Positions 7,888 through 16,500 are shown, numbered from the stretch's first letter. The stretch is DNA of 64,000 nucleotides from Vibrio lentus (GCF_030409755.1 NZ_JAUFQE010000001.1:496001-560000), one strand, 5' to 3'. Numbers and translations: made by a program. The notes: generated by a model from the sequence alone, not told the origin.

Positions 7888-8003
7888 TGTTAAGGTGTGA
7901 GGCGCGCAATACAACAGCCTCTGCATAGCACCTTAACCACTAAAACTGACGCATAATACAAATGCCACGCGTGCCGAATCACTCTTGAACAATTTGTTAT
8001 GCA
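7888..8003 (-). repeat. Integron attC site (VCR-like), interrupted by the IS1111 element
   Basis: Read on the minus strand, the site starts GCATAACAAATTGTTCAAGAG (R''/L''), passes through GGCACGCGTGGCATTTG, as in Vibrio cassette repeats, and ends TCACACCTTAACAAGGC. TCACACCTTAACAA is near-complementary to TTGTTCAAGAGTGA, so L'' and L' arms pair. An internal GGTTAAGGTG/CACCTTAAC pairing is also visible. Length of about 116 bp is typical for Vibrio attC. The final R' arm (GTT...) is missing where the IS begins. Confidence 0.8.
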
Positions 8004-8014
8004 TATTTTTCCGA

Positions 8015-8752
8015 CTAACTCGAAACCACATTAGGATCACTTGCCTTATTGACGGTCAGGTGTAAAACAGGGAAAGGTAACTCACCACTTATGCCACCGA
8101 CCATTTTCTGTATTTCTACTGCAGTAAAAGCGAATAGGTTACAATCACGAAGAGCTGCTAGCTCCAAGCCGATATCTTTACTGGCATTAATTTTTTGAAT
8201 TGGTTCTAATTCTTGCGCGATTTCAGACCAATCCTTTACATTCTGTAGAAAGTTACCAACGAGCTCAAGTTCATCATCTGAAAGGTTATCTGTGTAATCC
8301 ATATAAAATGCTTGGCAACCAGTGATGATTTCAAACATTTCTTTGCCAGTATGGACAACATTTAACTTACTTGGAATCTGAGACTTATCACGAACGACTC
8401 TGACATTTCGAATGCTAGGAGCGTCTTTTAATTTTTCTTCTACCCACGTTTCGTGGTTCGTTTTGATAATTCGCAATAACTCTGCTGTATATGTCTCAAC
8501 CTGATCATCTATTTGTTTGTGATGAAGCCTACAAAGCAAGATTAAGTTTGATACATCATCTATTTTGTCTCTTGGGAAGTCTACGTCACTTCTAGGACCA
8601 TTTTTCGCGCCAGAAATAATATGGCATTCTTCCCCGACAACCGACTCAGAATCATGATCAGTTTTTTCGAAAACCAAGGTGTGCCTGTACATTGCACATT
8701 TGTTTCCAGATTTACCCCAAAGAATTTTCCGATTCTTATCCGAAATAGCCAT
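8015..8752 (-). CDS. HNH endonuclease-like cassette protein
   Basis: A 245-residue protein. The first 110 residues have an HNH-like core: GNKCAMYR, EECHIISG (first His), then DDVSNLILLCRLHHKQID with Asn and paired His. The C-terminal half shows no recognisable domain and could sense a target or partner. The start follows AGAGGAAATC, a good SD. The gene lies between two attC sites in the same orientation as the Sel1-like gene, so it is a cassette. Possible roles are defence nuclease, toxin or mobile-element enzyme; no immunity gene is evident. Confidence 0.75.
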   Translation of the reverse strand: MAISDKNRKILWGKSGNKCAMYRHTLVFEKTDHDSESVVGEECHIISGAKNGPRSDVDFPRDKIDDVSNLILLCRLHHKQIDDQVETYTAELLRIIKTNHETWVEEKLKDAPSIRNVRVVRDKSQIPSKLNVVHTGKEMFEIITGCQAFYMDYTDNLSDDELELVGNFLQNVKDWSEIAQELEPIQKINASKDIGLELAALRDCNLFAFTAVEIQKMVGGISGELPFPVLHLTVNKASDPNVVSS

Positions 8753-8763
8753 GATTTCCTCTT

Positions 8764-8874
8764 ATATGCATAACAGCTTATTAGACAGAAAAATTCTGCA
8801 TTTAAATACAGAATTTTTCTGTCTAGTCTGATTTATGGAAAAGATTATACCCATTAACCCTAGTTATAACAGTG
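8764..8874 (-). repeat. attC-like site with a 16-bp perfect central hairpin
   Basis: On the minus strand the segment runs from TTATAAC (R''-like) to GTTATGC (R'-like); five of seven bases of the arms are complementary. In the middle AGACAGAAAAATTCTG (8784-8799) pairs perfectly with CAGAATTTTTCTGTCT (8810-8825) over a 10-base loop. Position directly upstream of the HNH cassette start fits the 3' arm of a preceding cassette. The long perfect stem is unusual for attC, which normally has unpaired extrahelical bases, so this might instead be a terminator or regulatory hairpin. Confidence 0.5.
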
Positions 8875-8935
8875 ATTTAAATCATTAGCTGTCAAACTAA
8901 ATGCTAAGCGTCCAATTACTTATAGATGAGATGCA

Positions 8936-8969
8936 AAAAGAGCCACTTTCATAAGAAAGTGGCTCTTTT
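8936..8969. terminator. Bidirectional terminator
   Basis: A perfect 15-bp stem (AAAAGAGCCACTTTC / GAAAGTGGCTCTTTT) with loop ATAA has A and T runs at both ends. It closes the small phage-like minus-strand gene group. Confidence 0.85.
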
Positions 8970-8980
8970 ATTGGTGAGGT

Positions 8981-9103
8981 TTAGCGTCGTTTCTTATAGC
9001 TTTTTCGTGTGGTATTCGCCCTAACCACTCGCCCGTTCTTGAGCGTGTAACCTTTCTTAAGTTGGCCGTTTGGTCGGCGGCCTTTGCACTTGTGTCCTTT
9101 CAT
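8981..9103 (-). CDS. 40-residue highly basic peptide
   Basis: This small frame starts ATG with a GAGAT SD (GGAGATACCGA) and encodes 40 residues of which about 17 are Lys or Arg, ending in KSYKKRR. It overlaps the end of the preceding ORF and ends just before a strong terminator. Basic charge suggests nucleic-acid binding, as in small packaging or condensing peptides of phages. There is no family assignment. Confidence 0.5.
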   Translation of the reverse strand: MKGHKCKGRRPNGQLKKGYTLKNGRVVRANTTRKSYKKRR

Positions 9104-9266
9104 TCGGTATCTCCAGTTTTCGTATCCGTTGCTCTTGGTCTTGTTGCACTCGTTTTATCCAGTTGATGTCCGTTTTCAAGGCTGCAATCGTGCCAAGGCT
9201 TGAGACTCCACCTGTAATTAGTGCAATGATTAACGCTTCGAGATACGCAATCACTTCGTTTTCCAT
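9057..9266 (-). CDS. Small membrane protein, phage holin-like
   Basis: 69 residues: an N-terminal hydrophobic segment (about 6-28, rich in A, I, L, G) followed by a charged coiled-coil-like region and a polar Pro/Thr/Arg tail. The start codon overlaps the end of the upstream ORF, and the stop overlaps the next ORF by 47 bases. Such compression is typical of phage genomes. Holin or virion membrane protein is possible; the exact role is unknown. Confidence 0.5.
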   Translation of the reverse strand: MENEVIAYLEALIIALITGGVSSLGTIAALKTDINWIKRVQQDQEQRIRKLEIPNERTQVQRPPTKRPT

Positions 9267-9448
9267 CGTGATGTGTAGTATTCAAGTAGGTATCGCACCA
9301 TGGCACGCATGCCTAGCGTATCGACAACAACGGCACCGACTACAAACCAATAAGGGTTAGGGATGTTCTGCAGTGCATTGAAGCCTTGTTCTACATATGG
9401 CGCGTAATTGGGAATGAAAGACAAGATGACTGGTACGAACGCTCTCAT
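9251..9448 (-). CDS. Small hydrophobic protein, phage-like
   Basis: About 65 residues starting MRAFVPVILSF (ATG at 9448; a TTG at 9454 would add two residues). There is a hydrophobic stretch at each end and a central VVGAVVVDTLG segment, so one or two membrane passes are likely. It overlaps the next ORF by 16 bases. Together with the two following mini-genes it looks like a fragment of a small phage, possibly a tailless or filamentous type. The SD is weak. Confidence 0.45.
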   Translation of the reverse strand: MRAFVPVILSFIPNYAPYVEQGFNALQNIPNPYWFVVGAVVVDTLGMRAMVRYLLEYYTSRWKTK

Positions 9449-9620
9449 AGACAATAAAGTGTTTCGATAAAATTAGGCTTAAAAAGTGACACTGCAACAT
9501 AATTACCCTCCACTTTAATTGATGAACAGTAACAGTGGCCTCGTGACTCGTTATCACAGCAAGCCATAAAACTCGTACACACCACTCTGATTACAACAAA
9601 CCGAGCCACTTCAAATATAA

Positions 9621-9636
9621 CTGTATAAATATACAG
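9621..9636. promoter_or_regulatory. LexA (SOS) box
   Basis: CTGTATAAATATACAG is a near-perfect match to the gammaproteobacterial SOS box CTGT-(AT-rich 8)-ACAG. It lies about 170 bp upstream of the phage-like genes on the minus strand and about 240 bp upstream of the diguanylate cyclase on the plus strand. Both prophage genes and integron integrase promoters are commonly LexA-controlled, so it fits either a prophage remnant or a lost integron promoter. Confidence 0.75.
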
Positions 9637-9872
9637 TTAAATTATTAACCCCGTAAAAACCGCACTTATTGAGTAAATAACATTCAGAATCAAGGGTCTG
9701 CGTTCAATTTTTAAACTTGAATTTGGTCTAATGGTGCGCTTTCCTGTATAACCGTCAATTCTGGGTCAGTTTTAGGTATAGCTATTTTATCAATGCTAAT
9801 ACTCTAATCTTCGATTGCGCCAACTCTAAGGCATTGCGCATTACATTCGAATCACGTGTACGGGTTAGTATC

Positions 9873-11141
9873 ATGAGCGACAAAGCATTCCGAAAACTCA
9901 ACATATTCCTTTCGATTTTTTGCCTAGCAATCACGCTAGTGTCGTTGATCTCATTTAATACGCTCATGAATAAGAGCTACGTTATTACACCAGACAAATA
10001 CCCTACACTCGTTAACACAGACAGAGACCACGATGGTGGCACCGTAGGCTCATTACATAAGGCAGAAGATGGAATTGAGTTACAGTGTGACTTTGAGCGA
10101 ACCTATAGCTTGCCCTTCTGTGAAATTGAATTCGTTATATCGACACAAGGTAAAGGGCTCGATCTCTCTACGTTCGATTCGGTCACCATTAATATGGATT
10201 ACCAAGGCCAAGAAGACCCAAGGTTTCGCTTCTACATTCGTAATTACGACAAGAATTACAGCGTGAAAGGCGATGCTATGTCGAACAAGTTCAATCGCTT
10301 AGACTTCTCGTTACCAGATGCAAGCCACATTGATTTGGGCTACTTCAATGTCCCTTTCTGGTGGATTGATCATTATAACCGCCCTGTTTCTGATAGCGCG
10401 GTAGACATTACAAACGCGGTGTCAGTTGAACTTGGGCTTGGTGCCAGCACGCTTGATGGGCATCACTCACTTAAGATCTCGAGTATTGTTTTCCACGGTA
10501 AAATCATCAGTAAAGCTTTGTTAGGTGAGCTTTTGGTTGGATTATGGGTGACGTATGCCATCTATTATATAGGTTGTGCATTACATATCGCACAGCGAAG
10601 CAAGACGCTCGCAGCAGAGCAACAACGCTATTTAACCCAAGAAATTAAAGAGCTAAAGGTGAAGGCCACAACCGATCCGTTGACCGGATGTAGGAACCGA
10701 ACCGAGGCTTTAGATACCTTCTATGATTTCGAATGGCTGGTGCAACAAGGAAAAACCATTCACATCGCGTTGTTTGATTTAGACCATTTTAAGCAGATCA
10801 ATGATCAACATGGCCATGAAGTAGGTGACAAAGTACTTATTCAGTTTGTCGCAACGGCGAACAAGAGCCTTGGTGAGCAGTACTTGCTTTATCGCTGGGG
10901 TGGTGAGGAGTTTCTACTCGTTTGCCTAGAACAAACCGCGCTACAGTGTAACGAATCTATCGATAATTTTTACCTAGCAATGGACCAAAGCCCTTGGCCT
11001 AAAGCGCTTAAAGTCACGGCTTCGACCGGAGTAACGCAACTTAAGGAGCATGAATCGATACGTACTGCCATCAAACGTGCAGACAAAGCACTCTACCAAG
11101 CGAAAGACAACGGACGAAACCAAGTCGCTACATTTTATTAA
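9873..11141 (+). CDS. Membrane diguanylate cyclase with periplasmic sensor
   Basis: The start at MSDKAFRK (9873) is preferred over 9834. The protein has an N-terminal membrane segment (about 12-32), a periplasmic region of about 190 residues, a second membrane segment (about 215-235), a short coiled coil and a GGDEF domain. The active site is YRWGGEEF, with FDLDHFKQIND and DPLTGCRNR motifs. It should make cyclic-di-GMP. No RxxD inhibitory site is present upstream of GGEEF. It stands alone between the accessory island and the vxr operon. Confidence 0.9.
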   Translation: MSDKAFRKLNIFLSIFCLAITLVSLISFNTLMNKSYVITPDKYPTLVNTDRDHDGGTVGSLHKAEDGIELQCDFERTYSLPFCEIEFVISTQGKGLDLSTFDSVTINMDYQGQEDPRFRFYIRNYDKNYSVKGDAMSNKFNRLDFSLPDASHIDLGYFNVPFWWIDHYNRPVSDSAVDITNAVSVELGLGASTLDGHHSLKISSIVFHGKIISKALLGELLVGLWVTYAIYYIGCALHIAQRSKTLAAEQQRYLTQEIKELKVKATTDPLTGCRNRTEALDTFYDFEWLVQQGKTIHIALFDLDHFKQINDQHGHEVGDKVLIQFVATANKSLGEQYLLYRWGGEEFLLVCLEQTALQCNESIDNFYLAMDQSPWPKALKVTASTGVTQLKEHESIRTAIKRADKALYQAKDNGRNQVATFY

Positions 11142-11928
11142 GGCTCGCTAGACTGGACTACAGTTATACATTCAACACTCTGCCGATACTCAATCAACAC
11201 GCAATCAATACCCTGTCGATATCGTCTCTCCACTAAGCAGTCGTTAGATTTTTAACCACTGACTAAATAAGCTCATAAGCTTTGTTGTCTCCTCAGAATT
11301 CTAATCGATTCGGACATCTCTAAGCGCGTTCGCATCACCTGTAACAACACCACCTTCAATAACGTCATCAATGGCATTCTCATGTTGATACGTATCGTAC
11401 CTGAATCGGTCAATAAACAGCTCTTCCTTACGCCTCTAGCTTCTAAACACTTGTTTTAAAATGCACATATTTGGCGAGTAAAGCTTGCTCTAAGCGGTGG
11501 TAAGCCTCTCGCGGTATCGGTTTGAACATTACCATCACGACTTATCTCGCACTGTTCTTAGATGAAATCCTCATTTGTCTGCTTCTGAACATTCTGCATT
11601 CGCATCCGTTAAAAACAGAAGTCACAACGTCACCAGCCTTAAAAAACGCCTTATATTGAACCACTTAGACATGGTGCTATAAATACTGACACCTAAATGG
11701 CAATTGGTTTACTTTCAGATCTTGCTGTAATTTAATTACAAATAGAAACCGAAAAAAGCCTATAAAGTAGATTACTCCGCTGTAACTTACTGAATAAACT
11801 CAATTTAAGGATTTTGGTTAGGTCGGAATTTAGGGTAACTAAAGAGCGGGTATGTACGAGATAATATACTAGAGGGTAATGTATTTAGTTATAGTGCATT
11901 AAGGTGTTAAAAAAGAAGGGCTGATGCC
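11142..11928. other. 787-bp intergenic stretch, no gene recognised
   Basis: Lies between the converging ends of the diguanylate cyclase and vxrE. I see no ORF with coding character, no strong hairpin and no repeat. It may contain decayed sequence. Confidence 0.5.
11906..11928 (-). terminator. Weak terminator of the vxr operon
   Basis: Immediately after the vxrE stop, minus strand: GGGC-ATCA-GCCC followed by TTCTTTTTT. Confidence 0.5.
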
Positions 11929-12081
11929 CTACTCTTCTTTATTACTCATTTCTTCACGAATTTGCTCAGCAACGATTTTGATAGCTTGTGCTGTGCTGAT
12001 GCCCTGAGTCATCATTTCTTGAATTCGTTCAACAGCTTTCTGTTGTTCTTCGTGAGAAAGGGTTGGTAAGTCGTTTAGCAT
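11929..12081 (-). CDS. vxrE: VxrE, YoaH/UPF0181-family small protein
   Basis: A 50-residue ORF with a GGAGCAGAGC ribosome site. Its sequence ([20 protein letters not shown] then [19 protein letters not shown]) closely parallels E. coli YoaH. In V. cholerae the last gene of the vxr operon is a UPF0181 protein, so the position and family agree. The molecular role is unknown. It lies 41 bp beyond vxrD and should be cotranscribed. Confidence 0.85.
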   Translation of the reverse strand: MLNDLPTLSHEEQQKAVERIQEMMTQGISTAQAIKIVAEQIREEMSNKEE

Positions 12082-12122
12082 GCTCTGCTCCTTTATTTAG
12101 GAGCAGAACTATATAAGGACTG

Positions 12123-13271
12123 TTAGTAACTAGCAAGGAAATTGATTGAAGCACCCATTGCATTTTCGTTCGTGTAGTTAGCACTTAGATCTAACTGGAA
12201 CAAGTTGAGTGGCGAAATACCAATACCAGCTGTGACTGTTCCTTCTGAATCAGAGTAAGCCAGGTTCTTGTAGTACCCTCCCCTTAACTTAAGCTGACGT
12301 AGAAGATCGACTTCGGTACCAACACGAATCATCTGTTCGTTATCTTCGAACGAAGTAAACTTTTCAGTCTCATTCAAATCGTAATCGACACTCAACGTAA
12401 AGTAGTCAGACACGATACCTGCACCAACGGTGTAAACCGGCTCAAGTTGGTAAGTGTATTTACCGCCGACTTGGTGTGTCGCACTACTTGTGCTGCTGGT
12501 TAGCGTTCTCGTCGTATCTTTGGTTTCGATGTCTCTAGAGATCAAGTTCGTTGCTGCAACACCGACTCGGAATGGACCGAAGAACCAAAGTGCACCTGCA
12601 TCCATGTTGAAGGCTGTTTCACCATCACTATTTTCTCTTACGTCAGATAAGTCATAATCATTAACTGAAGCAACGTAGTTATATGTATAAATGCGTTGGA
12701 TCTTAGGTGTGATACCAAATGAGATGTGTTGACCCATAAAGGTTTGGTATTTTGCTAGAGAAAGTCCAACCTCAGCGACTCCGATAGAAACAGCTTCAAC
12801 GGTAGACAGTTCCACTTTGTCTTCATCTGAACCTGTTGTGTAAACGTTAGGTGTCGCAAATGATTCGGTGTAGGCTTTCGCGAAAAGGTTTGCAGCAACA
12901 AACTGGTTAGGAAGTGCGAACGCAACAACACCACCCAATTCAACGTTGGCTTGGTTTCCATCCAGTTTATTCAGTGCGGCGTCTAAGTCTGCAGTGTTTG
13001 ATGCATCAACGACACTATCGATGTTCGACTTCATGTCGTTAGGGTCGTTATAGCTACCACCAAAACTTGGCGTGATCATTCCCATATCATCGTTACGACG
13101 ATAAATAGCAACCAATGCTGGGTTATAGAATGGAGCGGTTAAGAAGTTTGCAGAAACAACACCAACACCACCCATCGCATCACCACGCGCTTCAATGGCG
13201 TAGTTTGCTGCTGAAAGAGGAAGACTGGCGAATGCAATTGACGTTGCGAGTAGTTTAGTAGTTTTTTTCAT
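12123..13271 (-). CDS. vxrD: VxrD, TraF-like outer-membrane beta-barrel protein
   Basis: 382 residues with a clear signal peptide (MKKTTKLLATSIAFASLPLSA). A FadL/TraF_2-like body follows, with Ala/Gly-rich start (EARGDAMGGVGVVSA, FYNPAL) and alternating beta strands to a C-terminal aromatic-containing strand. Annotations of relatives as conjugal transfer protein TraF are misleading here: there is no conjugation locus. It is the fourth gene of the vxr operon, 50 bp after vxrC, and probably an envelope protein linked to VxrAB signalling. Confidence 0.85.
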   Translation of the reverse strand: MKKTTKLLATSIAFASLPLSAANYAIEARGDAMGGVGVVSANFLTAPFYNPALVAIYRRNDDMGMITPSFGGSYNDPNDMKSNIDSVVDASNTADLDAALNKLDGNQANVELGGVVAFALPNQFVAANLFAKAYTESFATPNVYTTGSDEDKVELSTVEAVSIGVAEVGLSLAKYQTFMGQHISFGITPKIQRIYTYNYVASVNDYDLSDVRENSDGETAFNMDAGALWFFGPFRVGVAATNLISRDIETKDTTRTLTSSTSSATHQVGGKYTYQLEPVYTVGAGIVSDYFTLSVDYDLNETEKFTSFEDNEQMIRVGTEVDLLRQLKLRGGYYKNLAYSDSEGTVTAGIGISPLNLFQLDLSANYTNENAMGASINFLASY

Positions 13272-13321
13272 GCCGTTTATCTTTGTTAGATCCCTTACAT
13301 AGTTAACGGCACAATTTTAAA

Positions 13322-14209
13322 TTACTTTAACTCTTCTTCGCTAGAAATATCATAAGTTTTACTGATAGTTTGTGCTTGTTCTATCGCTATGTCGCCTTGC
13401 CAGCGCGAATGTATCATCGAAACTGCCAAAACGTAGCGATCGTTAGGAACTTCTTCAGCACTCAAACTGATGGGATAATCTGACTCGTAGCTTTTGCCCC
13501 ATACCTGCTCATAGTGTTCGTCGATGTAATCGTACAAACCAACGTCTAACTTTGGTAACGGACAATATGGGTTAAGAAGCTCTTTTTTATCGATTCTCCA
13601 GGTGTCTTTAGATGCCCAACGTACTTGTTGTCGCATCGTAATTTCACCAAGAATGATCCAAGTGCTCCAAGCTACGCCGCCTTCGGTTTTCACATTTAAA
13701 CGGTATAAACCAGAGTCCAATTGAGAAGGTAGGTTGTAGCGTTGTTTATAAAGAATGACTGAAGCGTTATTCACGACTTCTTTATCTTTCGTGAGTTCGC
13801 TATCTGATGAGACAACTTTATCAACCCATTTCTCGAAGGTGATGTCTTGGATACTCTCTTCGGACTCAACTTCAATAACAACTCTAAATGTATCTCGTCC
13901 AGGGCTTTGAATGGTGTGTCTTTTGACGACCAGCGAATTAATCCATTCCGGCAAGGTCTTTTTGGTGAGGGTTTTTCCACAATCCTTATTTAACGCTTGG
14001 TCAAATAATTCATTGAGGTGATCTTCTCTTACTTGAGAAGAATTAATTTGCCAAACTTCCACTAATGAATCAAACATCTGAGATAAGTCGTTATCCAGCA
14101 GATGTTTGTGCACTTGGGTCAGAGTATCACTATTCTTAAACCAATCGGCCGCTTGTGCCGGGCTAACGACACTTGCTAACGCTAATAGTGGAAGTAAGGC
14201 TTTTTTCAT
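13322..14209 (-). CDS. vxrC: VxrC, DUF2861 periplasmic protein
   Basis: 295 residues with an N-terminal signal peptide (MKKALLPLLALASVVSPAQA) and a soluble body without membrane segments, matching the DUF2861 family found in the vxr operon of vibrios. Its start overlaps the vxrB stop (TAATG), indicating translational coupling. It probably works in the periplasm with the sensor kinase VxrA; the biochemical role is not known. Confidence 0.87.
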   Translation of the reverse strand: MKKALLPLLALASVVSPAQAADWFKNSDTLTQVHKHLLDNDLSQMFDSLVEVWQINSSQVREDHLNELFDQALNKDCGKTLTKKTLPEWINSLVVKRHTIQSPGRDTFRVVIEVESEESIQDITFEKWVDKVVSSDSELTKDKEVVNNASVILYKQRYNLPSQLDSGLYRLNVKTEGGVAWSTWIILGEITMRQQVRWASKDTWRIDKKELLNPYCPLPKLDVGLYDYIDEHYEQVWGKSYESDYPISLSAEEVPNDRYVLAVSMIHSRWQGDIAIEQAQTISKTYDISSEEELK

Positions 14210-14868
14210 TACGCTTTCATCTTATAACCAACGCCACGAAGCGTTTCGATCTCAAGACCTGGTAATTTCTGTCTTAGTTGAAGAACGTGCGTATCTACGG
14301 TACGTGTTGTTGGGAAATGGTTGTAACCCCATACGTGGTCAAGCAATTCATCACGTGTGAATACGCGACCCAAGTTGCTTGCCAAGAACAAGAGTAGATC
14401 AAATTCAGTACGTGTTAGCGTGACTTCAAGCTCGTTAAAAAACACTTCGCGAGTAGCTTTGTCGATAACAAGGTTCTGAGCCATCACTTTTGATGCGTCT
14501 TGCTCTTCAGCGTCTGGCAGACGTAACTGCGCACGGATTCGAGCGAACAGTTCCGCTTCTGCGAAAGGCTTCGTTAGGTAGTCGTTTGCACCTGAATCTA
14601 GGCCCGCGACTTTGTCTTTTACTGTCACAAGTGCCGTCAGCAAAATAACAGGAATGTCTTTCTTCTTCTTCCAAGCTGGTAGTGAATCTACTGAGTCACC
14701 GTCTGGCAGTTGGCGATCTAGAATCACTAAATCCGCTTGCTCCCAGTAGCCTTCAACTTCAGAGATTAACTCTGCATGCAAACATTCATATCCAGCTTGC
14801 TCAAGGCTAACTAATAAACCGTCAGCTAAATTCTTATCATCTTCAACGAGAAGCAATGTCTGTTTCAC
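14209..14868 (-). CDS. vxrB: VxrB, OmpR-family response regulator
   Basis: 219 residues. The receiver domain (1-115) has the acidic pair EDD, phospho-acceptor Asp in LVILDRQLPDGD, and Lys in DYLTKPF. The winged-helix domain (about 130-219) has RVFTRDELLDHVWGY and TVDTHVLQLRQKL. A GTG start follows GGAGATACCTT and overlaps the end of vxrA by 26 bases. In V. cholerae VxrB (also WigR) activates T6SS, biofilm and cell-wall repair genes in response to wall damage. Confidence 0.93.
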   Translation of the reverse strand: MKQTLLLVEDDKNLADGLLVSLEQAGYECLHAELISEVEGYWEQADLVILDRQLPDGDSVDSLPAWKKKKDIPVILLTALVTVKDKVAGLDSGANDYLTKPFAEAELFARIRAQLRLPDAEEQDASKVMAQNLVIDKATREVFFNELEVTLTRTEFDLLLFLASNLGRVFTRDELLDHVWGYNHFPTTRTVDTHVLQLRQKLPGLEIETLRGVGYKMKA

Positions 14869-16297
14869 AAGGTATCTCCAAAATAAATGTTGTTGGGGGG
14901 CCTATCAGCGTCATGTGACCGCCCATTTTTCCGACCATAGATTCCACTATCGTCAGACCTAAACCTAGACCACTTTTACTTACAAATGGCTTTCTTAGTT
15001 GCCCCCAATCTTTACGGGACAAGTCTCCATTATCTATAACTTTGAATGTCAGCTTCTTGTCAGAAGTATTCAGTTCTAGTATCACTGGAGCCACGCCGTA
15101 TTTCACGGCGTTTCTGATCAGGTTATCGATACACGTACCTAACCAATATACGTTCAATTTTGCAGCAATGTCTTTGTTTACTCGAAGTTCGATACCCGGA
15201 GCAAAATCTTCTTCGACTTTATATTCAAGCCATTCTTGTACACTCGGCACCCACTCAGTAGCGAGTGGTTGATTATCCGACTGTAGGTAATCTTTACTCG
15301 CTTCAGCTAACTGCCTTAAGCGACGTGTGTCTTCACAAAGTCGACGGAATTCATCATATACCGTTTCTGGTAAGTGTTCGAATTCACGCCTAAAGCCTTC
15401 AACCGTTAGAGATAAACTCGCGATCGGTGTTCTGAGTTCGTGAGTTAATATCTGAAGGACAAGCATTCGACTTTTCATCTCTTGCTTCTTGCTGTTCCAA
15501 CGGTATATCGCCCAACCCACCACAAGCATGATATTGGCAAACACCAGTATGAACATCGCGACTTGTAGAAGTTCCGAGTGATCCTCTATCTCCCAACACA
15601 CGTTACCGCGTTGGACGAAACAGCTGTTACCTTCGGAAGATAAACTGAGTGATAAACCCGCTTGTGTTGCGTTTTCAGACCAAACCGGTTCTTTGTATAA
15701 ATAGTATCTGTCGCCGCGTTTAACCCACATTTCATCAAGCTCGACAAACATGCTAGCACCAGCCAATAGTGCAGTAATCGCTTCACTGTCCATATCCTGC
15801 AAGCGAGATAACAGTTCATCATGCTCAACGTTTGGACGCTCTTGAATGTGCATAAAGCGCTTTAAGGAGTCGAACTTATCAGGGTACTTTTCTACGTAAC
15901 GCGCGGCATAAGAACCACCACCTGGGTGGATAAGCCCGCTACGACTAAACCAACGGTCAGAAAGCTTGGTGCCTTTACACATTGCGCGAGTAAACACCAA
16001 AGGCTCGGTAATTAAAGGGCTAAGTGGTAATTTTCCGCTACACGTCTTAGATAGTTGGTAAAGGCGTTGAATATCTTTTAATGGGTACTCTGCTGTTTGT
16101 GGCAGCATTGAAGACGGCATAATCAGGCGAGTTGGATAATCCGCCTGAAGCAATCGAATATCATAAGACTCGATGGCCGTTTGATGATCAAACAACTTAG
16201 TAAAGTGATCGATACGCTCAGGCAAAGAATCAGCAAACGCATTTGCTGAAACGACAAACGAAGCGATGAACAGAGTATATATTCTTTTGATGATCAC
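14843..16297 (-). CDS. vxrA: VxrA, DUF3404 sensor histidine kinase
   Basis: 484 residues: signal/membrane segment (1-22), a large periplasmic DUF3404 sensor region to about residue 240, membrane segment (about 244-266), HisKA with LTHELRTPIAS (phospho-His), and HATPase_c with NLIRNAVKYG and GLGLTIVESM. First gene of the vxrABCDE operon. It senses cell-envelope stress in V. cholerae (called WigK as well). The ligand is not evident from sequence. Confidence 0.93.
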   Translation of the reverse strand: MIIKRIYTLFIASFVVSANAFADSLPERIDHFTKLFDHQTAIESYDIRLLQADYPTRLIMPSSMLPQTAEYPLKDIQRLYQLSKTCSGKLPLSPLITEPLVFTRAMCKGTKLSDRWFSRSGLIHPGGGSYAARYVEKYPDKFDSLKRFMHIQERPNVEHDELLSRLQDMDSEAITALLAGASMFVELDEMWVKRGDRYYLYKEPVWSENATQAGLSLSLSSEGNSCFVQRGNVCWEIEDHSELLQVAMFILVFANIMLVVGWAIYRWNSKKQEMKSRMLVLQILTHELRTPIASLSLTVEGFRREFEHLPETVYDEFRRLCEDTRRLRQLAEASKDYLQSDNQPLATEWVPSVQEWLEYKVEEDFAPGIELRVNKDIAAKLNVYWLGTCIDNLIRNAVKYGVAPVILELNTSDKKLTFKVIDNGDLSRKDWGQLRKPFVSKSGLGLGLTIVESMVGKMGGHMTLIGPPTTFILEIPCETDIASR

Positions 16298-16500
16298 AAA
16301 CCAAGCGCAAATTCATACAGATCAATCAAATATATACCATTCGTTATCAAAGATAAATTTTTAACCGCATGAAAAGTGGTGTGTATTTAAAGAGAAAACG
16401 ATTACGCGTCTTAATCAACAGCTTCGCTAATCAATTTACCCGTGAATGCCCTGCTCTTATTGCTAATACAAGAAATGCACCTACATGCACAATAAGTTCT

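Noticed and set aside
9100..9306. A 68-codon ORF overlapping the phage-like mini-genes in another frame
   Set aside because: Cys/His/Trp-rich shadow composition and no ribosome site; the overlapping frames with hydrophobic segments are better candidates.
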